The position numbers and the translations under genes are program-made. From UBA1141 sp963665155 (GTDB lineage: Bacteria; Chloroflexota; Dehalococcoidia; Lucifugimonadales; UBA3495): a stretch of DNA of 64,000 nt. Positions within the stretch are counted from its first letter, which is position 1, and each line of letters begins with the position of its first letter. Under the pieces are notes generated by a model, which saw only the letters and a list, made by a program, of their open reading frames with translations, was not told the DNA's origin and made no database searches. The stretch lies in the NCBI GenBank assembly GCA_963665155.2, contig OY761986.2:248001-312000 (forward strand), written 5' to 3'. Below, in pieces: positions 56,002 through 64,000 of the stretch.

Positions 56002-57783
56002 ATGCTGGGAGTACGGTCGGCGCAACGAGGGCTGCTGGAAGCGGATCACCTGTACCTGGACTATGTGGGCCGGGGCTCCTTCTATGGCTTCCTGGCCTCC
56101 CTGCGGGGACAGCTATTTCGAGACGAAGAGTTCGCCGAGCTATATTGCCCAGACAATGGCCGGGATAGCGTGCCCCCAAGTCTGGTGGCCACTGCGCTGT
56201 TGTTGCAAGCCTACGACAAAGTCAGCGACGCCGAAGCCAAACAGCGGGCGGATTTTGATATCCGGTGGAAGGTGGCGTTGGGGATTGAGGTGGAGGACCG
56301 GCCCTTTGCCAAGAGCACGCTGCAGCTGTTTCGAGCCCAGCTGATCCTCCACGACCGGGTGCGGGCCGTCTTTCAGCGCAGCCTCCAATTCGCCCGGCAG
56401 ACCGGATACCTGAAAGGACGCCGGATGAAGGTGGCGGTAGACACCACCTACATTCTGGGCCGAGGGGCGGACAAGGACACCTACAACTTGCTGGCCGACG
56501 GCATAGTCCAGGTAGTGCGGGCGCTTTCGGACCTGGATGGGACGCGGCCCGAGGAATGGGCCTTGAGACACGGTCTGGAACTCTACTTTGGCTCCAGTGT
56601 GAAGGGAGAGGCAGAGATTGACTGGGACAACCAGAAAGAGCGGCAAGCCTTACTGCAGAAGATAGTAGCCGATGCCGACCTGGTGTTGGAGCTGGCCCGT
56701 CAGGTCCAGGGTCAGTTCCCCGAGGAGAGCCCCCAGCGCCAGGGTATAGTGGAAGCGGCGGAGTTGCTGGGGCAACTGTTACTGCAGGATGTGGAACGCC
56801 AGGAGGATGGCCCAGCCCTGAAGGATGGGGTAAGCCGGGACCGCATCCCTTCGGTACACGACCCGGAGATGCGCCACGGCCGTAAAAGCAGCAGCAAACG
56901 CTTCGACGGACATAAGGCTGCGGTGGTGGTGGATACCGATTCCCAACTGGTGACCGCGGTAGACATCCTGCCCGGCAATGCCGGTGACAACACTGGAGTC
57001 CTGGAACTGGTGGAGCAGAGTGAGGAGAACACGGGCATAGCGGTGGAGGAGACTATCGGGGATGCGGCCTATGGGGATGGCGGGACGCGGCAGGCCTTTG
57101 CCGATGCTGGTCGGACTCTAATAGCCAAGGTGCCGGGTCGCCCTAATAAGGCCTGCTTCCCCAAGGAGGACTTCCAGATCGACTTGGAGGCAGGAACCTG
57201 CACCTGCCCAGCCGGTAATGTTACCCACACCCTGCGGACCTTCGGCACCCGGACCAACCGGTTGGGTCGGACCTACCTGGCCCGGAGTTTCCAATTCGAC
57301 CCGGCGGTCTGCGGCGTATGCCCCCTGCGGTCCCAGTGCGTGGCGGCGCGGTACGGGGCGGGACGCACCGTAGCCCTGCATCCCCAAGAGGCGCTCTTGC
57401 AACAAGCCCGGGACTTCCAGCGGAGTGAGGGCTTTGCTGAATACCGTAGGCCGCGCCAGGCGGCCGAGCATCGCCTGGCGCGGCTGGCGCAACTGGGGGT
57501 CCGCCAATCTCGCTACTTCGGCCGAGCCAAGACCCGATTCCAACTACTCATGGCGGCCACGGTGGCCAACCTGACCCTGGTGGCTACCAAGATGGGGATG
57601 ATATCTCCGGCTCCAGGCTCCTCTCACGATAAACCGGACCAGCAAGCCCCAGGGTCGCCCATCGTTACTACCCAATTCATATTGGCCGCAGCCAACTGGG
57701 TCACTCTTAGCCTCAGACTTACAGTCCACTGGTTATCCTCCACGCCATCCCGTCACAGCAGGGCTTTTCAGCCGGGTTTCTAG
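56002..57783 (+). CDS. IS1182-like transposase, copy 3
   Basis: An intact 593-residue copy. The coding features are as in copy 1, with Asp in GADKDTY (shared with copy 2) and Pro in place of Leu in YRRPRQAAEH from a T-to-C change at 57452. Its stop TAG is inside the right-hand CTAG. The left end of this copy is the truncated junction form, so on its own it may not be a complete transposable unit. Confidence 0.92.
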   Translation: MLGVRSAQRGLLEADHLYLDYVGRGSFYGFLASLRGQLFRDEEFAELYCPDNGRDSVPPSLVATALLLQAYDKVSDAEAKQRADFDIRWKVALGIEVEDRPFAKSTLQLFRAQLILHDRVRAVFQRSLQFARQTGYLKGRRMKVAVDTTYILGRGADKDTYNLLADGIVQVVRALSDLDGTRPEEWALRHGLELYFGSSVKGEAEIDWDNQKERQALLQKIVADADLVLELARQVQGQFPEESPQRQGIVEAAELLGQLLLQDVERQEDGPALKDGVSRDRIPSVHDPEMRHGRKSSSKRFDGHKAAVVVDTDSQLVTAVDILPGNAGDNTGVLELVEQSEENTGIAVEETIGDAAYGDGGTRQAFADAGRTLIAKVPGRPNKACFPKEDFQIDLEAGTCTCPAGNVTHTLRTFGTRTNRLGRTYLARSFQFDPAVCGVCPLRSQCVAARYGAGRTVALHPQEALLQQARDFQRSEGFAEYRRPRQAAEHRLARLAQLGVRQSRYFGRAKTRFQLLMAATVANLTLVATKMGMISPAPGSSHDKPDQQAPGSPIVTTQFILAAANWVTLSLRLTVHWLSSTPSRHSRAFQPGF

Positions 57784-60331
57784 GCTCACTGACCATCGTT
57801 CCTTTTTACCATCTGCTTAAAGAACTAACCGGATCCAAAATCGCCCTGAAGGGCTCTTTGCTATTTATTTTTAACCCTTTGGCTTGGTCGTTGAGCGAAG
57901 CAGCACTTTCGGACACGCCCTCCATGTTCTTTGGAGTCTTGTTAGCTTGGCTCTGTTTCCGTGCCAGAAACGGAGATGTAGCTTTTCTAATCGCTTGTAT
58001 CGTGGCGTCCGTTGCGATAGGAATTCGCCAACCTAACGTGGCACTGCTGCCTTTGCTGGCGTTTCCTGTCGTCTATCGCTTTTATGTGGGAAATGGGATG
58101 ACATGGAGGATGCTGACTCTGGGAGCCCAGTTGTTTTTAGTCGCAACCTTGGCTTGGTTTGTCTTGGCCGTAATGGTAAGGAGTAGAGGATTCGCGGATT
58201 ACCTGGAGGCAGTCAACAAGCAGTGGACTACTGCGGTAAGCGTCTACGACATTACCAACGTAGGAAAACCTTGGATACTGAATATCCCGTACCGCGTGGA
58301 GCGGTTCTTGTTGGGATATTTCTTTATATGCCATTGGGCGGGCATCGACGCCAAAACGCCATTTATGCTCCTATTAGCTCTGCCTTGGCTTTTCGGATTC
58401 AGCCTCTACGTGACCAGCTTCAACATTCGGGACCCCAAATACAAATTTGATGGCCTCTGGCTTGGGAGTATTATCTATACTATCCTGGCTATCCACTTTC
58501 TTCCCAGGTATGTACTGCCACAGCTTCCGGCATTTGGGATCGCTGTCTGTGATACGAACCTGGTGATTCCATGCTGGGACAATCAGACCCACAGCTTTTA
58601 TGAAGCGATTACACCTGAGGCACCACCCATCGGATACTGGTCCATGGGGGAACTACACGCAGCTTACAACACCGGCCAGACTTTGCTCGTCTCCGACAGG
58701 TGCACTAGATTCGACGAAATAGAAAGTGCTATGGGCCTCGTCGAAGTTGCCGAGTTCAGCGGCGATAGTCCACTCTGGGCGAAGACGCCTCGCATCCGGC
58801 TGTACAAGACGATCAATCCATAGCAAATCAATATAGGATTATTCGCGGGCACGGAGCAAGCTCTGTTTGCCATCAAAGGACGATGAATTGTCCGGCCACA
58901 GAATTAATCAAATCCTGACCGCCTTCACGGTTTCGGGGCGAATTAAAGAGATGCTTGACCTTGGAGACGTCGGGTCAACCGTCCGCTTCATTGGGCTTGG
59001 GGCCCTGGCCATTTGGGTGGGCACCTCATCCCTAACTTTTGCCTGGGTTCTCGACCACAGCGTCGAGATGAATTTCTTTCCCGAGTTCGCTGGTCTCGTG
59101 CTGTACCTATCGGACATTTTCCTGATTGGCGGGTTATTGACCTGGACCGTCGGATGGAATTTGTCACCCCGCCTTAACCTTAGATTTGGGCCTTAGTACG
59201 TATTCGTTCCACTTTGCGCCTTGGTCTTTGTGTCTGTGGTTAGTACTCTCTGGGCTATCGATGGCGTTCAAGCTGGCTACACAGCGACTCGCAGGCTTAT
59301 TTTGTTAGGTGTCTATGTCGTAATTGTCACAGAGTCGCCCAGAGTTCTGGGTCTTATGGTGGTCACTTTATTGGCCATTGGTACCCTGCATGCTGGAATT
59401 GCTTTGGCTCAAGTTGCTCACAATTCGGCTCTAGGACTGACCCAGCTTGGCGAGTTGAGCAAAGGAGCTTTCGGCTACAGCGGAATCGGAGGCAGAGGGT
59501 ACGGTCTCGGGTTCAATCCGAACCCAGTAGGAATGATCCTTGCTGCAGTTAGTATGTTGGCATACGGGCTGTTCGTCTTCGGCGGAAGCTCCAGTTTCAC
59601 TAGGTACGTAATATTGGCGATCTTTTTGATTACGTCAATAGGGCTCCTAGCGACATTGTCGAGGTCCGCTTTGATGGGCTGGATACTGGCAATCTTATTG
59701 GTCAGTTTCCTAGTGTGGCTCGCTGGGACCATTCCGCGCCGAACAACCGTCATGCGGGTTTTCGCCGTTGCGGTCCTGCTGTTGCTTTTGTTGGGAGTTG
59801 CCCGGTTTGCCGCCACCATTGGGGTTGCTGATCGCTTTGGGTTTCCCCGGCTGCCCGTGTCCGCCACTAGATCGATTTTTTGAACGGTTCGACGCCGCTT
59901 CAAGTTCGAGCGGATTAAAAGGCAGATACGAGGACTGGAAATTGGCTTTACCGATAATTCGGGAAAACCTTGTTAAAGGCGTTGGTGCAGGCAACCATCC
60001 TACGGCTTTGAGACAGCGGTTCGCCCCGGAATCGTTCGGGTTGAAATGAACCCCTATCCACAACGTCACCCTCACTGCGACTGCGGAGTTGGGGGTGGCC
60101 GGAGGCTTAGCCTAGGTCCTGCTTATGCTCGCGCCACTCTTTTGGATCCTTGGGAGAATCCGTTCTTCTTAGTTCGAGTACTCAGCGCTGTTGTGGACAG
60201 GTCCGCTCATAGTGGTGTTTTTCGAATCGCTCTTAGATTTTCCACCTTTGGGTACTCAAGACGGACGGGTGTTGGCCATCGCGTTTCTTGGTTTGTGGGG
60301 AGGTGGCATCATGAGCCTCAGGGGAAAGACG

Positions 60332-61760
60332 GTAAGTGTTCAGGGTTGATGAGGTGAATTGGTCGAAAGGCGTCGGGAAGCATCGGAGCAACCGAAGATG
60401 TAGTTATGGTAAACCTGAAGCATGGACATCGATTTTGAATTGGCCACAGCGAGCCGGGAAGCACTGCTGGCAGTCATAGCCGAGCTAATGGCCTCCAATG
60501 CCCAATTGCGACAACAGGTTGCGGCATTGGAGGCCCGTTGGAACAACCGGAACTCGCTTGGGATGCCGGGTAACAAGTCACTCTCAGACCGGCAGGCACC
60601 AAGAAAGGAGACCCGCAAAAGTCGACCCCATGGCTTCGCTAGGGTACGGATGGCGCCAAACCACCGGGTGGAGCATGCCCTGGCTGCCTGTCCAGAGTGT
60701 GGGACCGACCTGGTTGGGGGATGGATACAGCGGACCCGAGAAGTCATTGAGATTCCCGTGGTTCTGGTCCAGGTAACTGCGCATGTTTTTGTGGCACGAG
60801 TTTGTCCCATGTGTGAGCGGCGCCGGGTGCCCAAGGTGGATTTGAAGGACGCAGTGGTGGGTAGGCAACGCTTAGGGATCAACCTGGTCAGCCTGATAGC
60901 CACGCTACGGGAAGAAGGCCGGCTACCCATTCGGACGATCCAATGGTATTTGAAGACGGTACACCAGTTACACCTGAGCGTTGGCAGCATAGTCCAGGCG
61001 ATCCACAAGGCGGCTCGACAAGCCCAACCCGCAGTGGCCGAGGTGCTGAAACTCATTCGAGCCAGCCCAATGGTGCAGGCCGACGAAACCGGTTGGCGCC
61101 AGGACGGGGTCAATGGTTTCGTCTGGACCTTCAGCACCCCCACCGAGCGGTACTTCCTGCGTCGTGGCCGACACAAGGAAGTGGTAGATGAGGTGCTGGA
61201 CGAGTCCTTCAGCGGGGTGCTGGTGAGCGATTTTTACGCCGCATATAACATTACCCTGGCCTGAAGCAACGGTGCTGGGCCCACCTGCTGCGGGACATCC
61301 ATGACCTGAGGGTGCAGTATCCGGAGGATGCCAAGCTTGCCCGGTGGGCAGGGGCCATCCACAAAATCTACGCTGAGGCGAAAGCCTTGGTCCATCTGGA
61401 GGCCCGGCAGCGGTGTCTTGCCCAACTGAGGCTGGAGCGGAAACTGCTGGCCCGCTGTCGCCCGTTACTTGATGACTCATTGGCAGTCCAAGGCAAGCTC
61501 TGTCAGGGTATTGAGCGCTTCATCAAAGAATTGTTTGTCTTTGTTGCTGAGCCTTACGTGCACCGGACAACAACGCCGCCGAGGGAAGCCTACGTCATCT
61601 GGTAACGAGTCGTAAAACCAGTGGTGGCACCCGGTCTGAGCCAGGGCACCACCAGCAAGATGGCCCTAGCATCGTTCTTCGGGACCTGGCGTGCCAGAGA
61701 ACTGAACCCCTTCTTGGCTTGCCGACAGTTACTCACATCCCCTCAAGTCTGAACATTTAC
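60332..61760 (+). mobile_element. IS66-family element with 8-base target duplication
   Basis: Ends are GTAAGTGTTCAG (60332-60343) and CTGAACATTTAC (61749-61760), inverted with one mismatch. The flanks are perfect 8-base repeats GAAAGACG at 60324-60331 and 61761-61768, the usual duplication size of IS66. It is about 1.43 kb and holds only a tnpC-type transposase, now broken. Confidence 0.9.
60422..61752 (+). pseudogene. IS66-family transposase, multiply frameshifted
   Basis: The first frame (60422-61264) has an N-terminal coiled-coil helix (LMASNAQLRQQVAALEARW), zinc-finger cysteines (CPECGTDLVGG, CPMCERR), and the DDE region SPMVQADETGWRQDGVNGFV with VLVSDFYAAYN. Near 61255 it shifts frame; GLKQRCWAHLLRDIHDLRVQ to KELFVFVAEP lies in the next frame. 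Near 61555 it shifts again to APDNNAAEGSLRHLVTSRKT, and once more before the tail ALASFFGTWRARELNPFLAC, ending at 61752. It is clearly inactive. Confidence 0.9.
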
Positions 61761-61933
61761 GAAAGACGAAGCATGATTGACGAGATGCACACACGATGTT
61801 ATATATTGAGAACTTGATATCCAATTCGGATAGTGATCCGAGAATTCACGCACTTCTAGCTACTGTATGCCGGTCAATTTCATAATTCGCGTCTTATAAG
61901 CAGACACGATTCAATCAATACAGGGATAGGGCT

Positions 61934-62914
61934 GTGGTAATTCGTGTGGTCCTGCTGGCATCCTTGGTACTGCTAACATCCCTTGTGTCTGGGCTTCCCT
62001 TCTCGGGGGCGACCGCAGGGCCTCTGTTTCAGCTTGCTACTCCGCCGCCGGCCGATCAGGACGGCGACGGAATCCCCGACATCGTCGATAACTGCCCGGC
62101 GGTATCAAATCCGGCTCAAATCGACACAGATGCAGACCTTGTGGGCGATGCCTGTGACAGCGACGACGATAATGACGGCATCGAAGATGACGTCGATACG
62201 CAACCTCTGGTGGTTTCATCTCAATTTGACGACGGGGCAACCTCTGGCAATATCATTGGCGCAGCAACCGTGGCCGATGCTGTCAACCCCCTTGATGGGG
62301 TATTAATTTCAGCGACAGGCGCCGCCTCAGGCAGTGGGTGCGGTGGGGCCGCTACTTTCTCGCTTACCGCTGGCGACCTGTTGGTACTCACCGGCGGCAG
62401 CGTCACATTCGCGGTCCTAGTGGGGCCGGTGGACGCCAATTTGATAGGCGACGACGGCACAGTGGCTATCGTGTCCTTGGATGACGGGTTCGAGTTGAAT
62501 TTCGCCGCTGAGGCCTTAGAGGTCACCGCTCCCATCGATAACCCTGATGACATCACGATTACCGTAAACGGATTGCCGGAGGTGGTATCGCCTGGCGAAC
62601 AGGTAACCGTGCTGTCGCTCCAGGACAGGAAAGAGAGCGCCGTCGTCAAACTTACCCCTTACCTGGCCGAATCCAAGCATATAGAGAAGGCAATTGAGGA
62701 CATTACCGAGAGCCTGGCACCGGAATTGTGGGTTGACGATAACCACCTTGACACCAGGAAAGGCAAAAAGGTCTTCGTTAAAGAGGGAGACGGCGTCAAA
62801 TGGTTAATGATGCTGCTTAAGGATGAGAGCAAAGGTAAGGATAAAGTAAGCGTAGCCGCCGAAGACGCTGTCCAAGAAGTCATTGATGACTTAGTGGGCA
62901 CAGACAAGGCTTAG
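61934..62914 (+). CDS. Secreted thrombospondin-type-3-repeat calcium-binding protein
   Basis: A 326-residue exported protein. Residues 1-29 form a signal peptide (VVLLASLVLLTSLVSGLPFS). Residues 40-90 are thrombospondin type 3 repeats rich in calcium-binding aspartates: DQDGDGIPDIVDNCPAVSNP, then DTDADLVGDACDSDDDNDGI. A beta-rich central part follows, and the C-terminal 120 residues are charged and helical (YLAESKHIEKAIEDITESLA). There is no enzymatic motif or sortase anchor. A surface structural or adhesive role is inferred. The GTG at 61934 has only a weak upstream purine tract. It lies between IS66 and IS982 elements. Confidence 0.8.
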   Translation: MVIRVVLLASLVLLTSLVSGLPFSGATAGPLFQLATPPPADQDGDGIPDIVDNCPAVSNPAQIDTDADLVGDACDSDDDNDGIEDDVDTQPLVVSSQFDDGATSGNIIGAATVADAVNPLDGVLISATGAASGSGCGGAATFSLTAGDLLVLTGGSVTFAVLVGPVDANLIGDDGTVAIVSLDDGFELNFAAEALEVTAPIDNPDDITITVNGLPEVVSPGEQVTVLSLQDRKESAVVKLTPYLAESKHIEKAIEDITESLAPELWVDDNHLDTRKGKKVFVKEGDGVKWLMMLLKDESKGKDKVSVAAEDAVQEVIDDLVGTDKA

Positions 62915-63009
62915 GCTCAGGTGGCCGCGGGAGAGGTGGGTCCTGCCTCCGACCCTATTCGGCAAGATAAAGTAGACAAAGAACTAGCTAACCCGATGTG
63001 CGGGTATTT

Positions 63010-63837
63010 TCATACCAGTAATTTAGACAATTGTAATGGTGAATTCCCTTGGGACTGGTTGAGCAAGAAGGCAACAGTATGACTGAGCACCTTGCGTAGC
63101 AAACGGGCACGCAAATGCCAGTCATCCCGAGCCCAGACCCGCTTGGCCTGATACCGGTCCACCAGTTGGCCGAAGACGGTATCAATGCGGTAGCGCAGGC
63201 GACTGAGAGTAGAGCTGAAGCGAAGCCAAGGGTCTCTCTTCCTGGACCCAAAGGGTGCCACTAAAGTCACCCCATCTTGGCGCAACTCCTCGGTCAGACG
63301 CGGAGACCAGTAATTGCGGTCACCTACCAGCAGCCCTCGAGTTCCTGCCGCTAGTTGGGGGACAACACTCAGTTCGTGGACTCGGAAGCCGTAAAAGGTC
63401 TGCCGGAACAGGCTATCCTTCCCAAAAGCGGCTTCCCCACGGAACCGCTGGCAGCGGTAGGCCCGGGCGAACTGACAGACTGGAAGGGGGAAGCTATCCA
63501 CCAAGGCGAAGGCTGGATTGTGTCGGATGGAGCCGAGCAAATGCTGCCACACCCACTCCTTGACCTTCCAGAGGTTGGCGCCTTGGCGCACGAAAGTGGT
63601 GCGATGCAACCGCTCCAAACCAGGAAAGAAGTGACGATAATGCTGGCGGAAATGGCGAAAGAGCGCAGTGTCTTGGCTGAACCCCAGAAACTCTCCCACC
63701 ACCTCCATGGTCAAAACCTCAGCGTCGGACAACACCGGAGCAGGCCCACGTTGGCGCAACGGTTTTTCTTGAAACAGAGTCTTCAACGCATCATCCATCC
63801 GGCAAAAGACTGCTATTATAAACATGTCCAGGTCCAC
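63010..63837 (-). CDS. IS982-family transposase
   Basis: A 275-residue transposase. It begins at GTG 63837 (VDLDMFIIAVFCRMDDALKT) with GGAGG six bases upstream; the frame is open further but crosses the element's end. Landmarks are LSDAEVLTMEVVGEFLGFSQ, NPAFALVDSFPLPVCQFARA (first Asp), LLVGDRNYWSPRLTEEL (second Asp) and YRIDTVFGQLVDRYQAKRVW (Glu). The last codons and TGA lie just outside the inverted end, so the target DNA supplies the stop. It appears intact. Confidence 0.9.
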   Translation of the reverse strand: MDLDMFIIAVFCRMDDALKTLFQEKPLRQRGPAPVLSDAEVLTMEVVGEFLGFSQDTALFRHFRQHYRHFFPGLERLHRTTFVRQGANLWKVKEWVWQHLLGSIRHNPAFALVDSFPLPVCQFARAYRCQRFRGEAAFGKDSLFRQTFYGFRVHELSVVPQLAAGTRGLLVGDRNYWSPRLTEELRQDGVTLVAPFGSRKRDPWLRFSSTLSRLRYRIDTVFGQLVDRYQAKRVWARDDWHLRARLLRKVLSHTVAFLLNQSQGNSPLQLSKLLV

Positions 63838-63866
63838 CACACACCTCCACGGGAACTGTCTAATTC
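63018..63866 (-). mobile_element. IS982-family insertion sequence
   Basis: Imperfect inverted ends, GTAATTTAGACAATT (63018-63032) and AACTGTCTAATTC (63854-63866), bracket one transposase gene. The exact boundaries and target duplication could not be fixed by eye. Confidence 0.75.
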
Positions 63867-64000
63867 TAGTAGAGGTGTTTGGCCCTGGACTTTCAATATA
63901 TTTTGAACCAAGTTTTAAAACATGCACATCGGGTTAATTAGGCCCCGGCAGGTTATAGGGGATTTACTATCTGGGGTGGTCCTATCGTTCGGAGACTAAT

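Larger units (their letters stand above)
52203..57783 (+). mobile_element. Tandem array of three IS1182-like elements
   Basis: Three head-to-tail copies of an element of about 1.86 kb. The first copy has a full left end, AACTCCGGCCGAAAAG (52207-52222), facing the right end CTTTTCAGCCGGGTTT (last copy 57764-57779); CTAG flanks the whole. Spacing from GGCCGAAAAG to the same point in the next copy is 1858, 1854 and 1858 bases. Copies 2 and 3 lack the first six bases of the left end. Each junction reads CTAGGCCG, joining the right end plus GGC to the GGC inside the left end. The copies are almost identical: copy 2 has a 4-base deletion near 54250, and I saw single-base differences at 52759 and 57452. 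Confidence 0.92.
51769..58823 (+). pseudogene. GT39/ArnT-like membrane glycosyltransferase split by mobile elements
   Basis: The gene starts at ATG 51769 (MLAIQLGIGRITHW), has a hydrophobic first helix and the family's acidic catalytic loop SISLDEVDAANFHNA, then PHPPGYPV. A TAA at 51979-51981 replaces what is probably a tyrosine codon, and the frame continues IFMGWLLDIIL to SLTLLSALL at a CTAG (52054). About 5.7 kb of inserted DNA follows. From the last CTAG (57780) the frame resumes GSLTIVPFYHLLKELTG and runs through several membrane helices to 58823. Deleting the insertion restores CTC CTA GGC in frame. The rebuilt protein of about 440 residues would transfer sugars from a lipid-linked donor at the membrane. 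The gene is inactive twice over. Confidence 0.85.
58867..61780 (+). pseudogene. O-antigen ligase/polymerase-like (Wzy_C) membrane protein gene, heavily decayed
   Basis: A membrane protein with many hydrophobic segments. LATLSRSALMGWILAILLVS and GRYEDWKLALPIIRENLVKG followed by VGAGN are the Wzy_C signature; HNVTLTATAELGVAGGLA is the late HN-loop. The frame is broken by TAG 59194, a one-base shift in TTTTTT near 59873, TGA 60047, TAG 60113 and TAG 60170. It nonetheless carries on recognisably through ESLLDFPPLGTQDGRVLAIA to SLRGKTKHD. An IS66 element is inserted six codons before the final TGA at 61778. The start is uncertain (TTG 58867 is the first in frame). The gene once acted in surface polysaccharide assembly next to the glycosyltransferase. 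Confidence 0.8.

Noticed and set aside
51769..62000. Prophage or integrative element as the cause of the disrupted region
   Set aside because: No integrase, phage structural, replication or conjugation genes and no attachment-site repeats are seen; only transposases and polysaccharide gene remnants.

Overview
This window is a bacterial chromosome segment of moderately high GC. It most resembles a Chloroflexota genome of the SAR202/Dehalococcoidia type. That assignment is an inference from gene content: five luciferase-like (LLM) flavin oxidoreductases, three type III (CaiB/BaiF) CoA-transferases, paired DUF1501/DUF1800 proteins, an NHL propeller protein, an SCP-x-like thiolase with its zinc-ribbon OB-fold partner, and a 16S rRNA gene standing alone with no 23S/5S behind it. 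A search with the 16S gene would settle it.

Layout. 1-9 kb: thiI (cut by the window edge), a squalene/phytoene synthase, then a catabolic-looking run of two LLM oxidoreductases (one with an amber stop), a cupin, a frameshifted iron-dependent alcohol dehydrogenase, a TPR protein, a VOC protein and an alpha/beta hydrolase. 9-16 kb: another LLM enzyme, the NHL, DUF1501 and DUF1800 genes, and an MDMPI/DinB-like protein. 16-17.5 kb: an IS701-family element with perfect terminal repeats. 17.6-24.6 kb: an LLM enzyme, a frameshifted SDR, three CaiB/BaiF CoA-transferases and a hydrolase. Two of the CoA-transferase genes are joined by four tandem 77-bp repeats, each a potential start/stop-coupled micro-ORF. 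24.8-30 kb: a HicB-like protein, a decayed MNT/HEPN pair, the lone 16S gene with a near-consensus promoter, and an IS1182-family element inside a small unknown gene. 30-51 kb: a methyltransferase; thiL, tsaE and tsaB; ndk; rsfS with a probable CTG start; two lipoproteins; an 11-bp minisatellite; gltB-gltD; a frameshifted FMN-binding protein; pyruvate kinase; an LLM enzyme; a VOC protein; the OB-fold/thiolase pair. 51-62 kb: a wrecked cell-surface polysaccharide locus. Its membrane glycosyltransferase gene has a nonsense codon and an insertion made of a 145-bp miniature element plus three head-to-tail copies of a second IS1182-like element. The following O-antigen ligase/polymerase-like gene has several stops and a frameshift, and an IS66 element sits almost at its end. 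The window closes with a secreted thrombospondin-type-3 calcium-binding protein and an IS982-family element.

How it fits together. The LLM enzymes, CoA-transferases, thiolase/OB-fold pair, dehydrogenases and hydrolases read as parts of several oxygenative and CoA-dependent routes for breaking down organic compounds. The housekeeping genes supply tRNA modification (thiI, tsaE, tsaB), thiamine phosphorylation (thiL), nitrogen assimilation (gltBD), nucleotide balance (ndk), ribosome silencing (rsfS) and glycolysis (pyk). The surface-polysaccharide region is being destroyed by mobile elements. Several other genes carry single-base indels, mostly in short homopolymers, or isolated nonsense codons. 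These may be real decay or consensus errors in the assembly.
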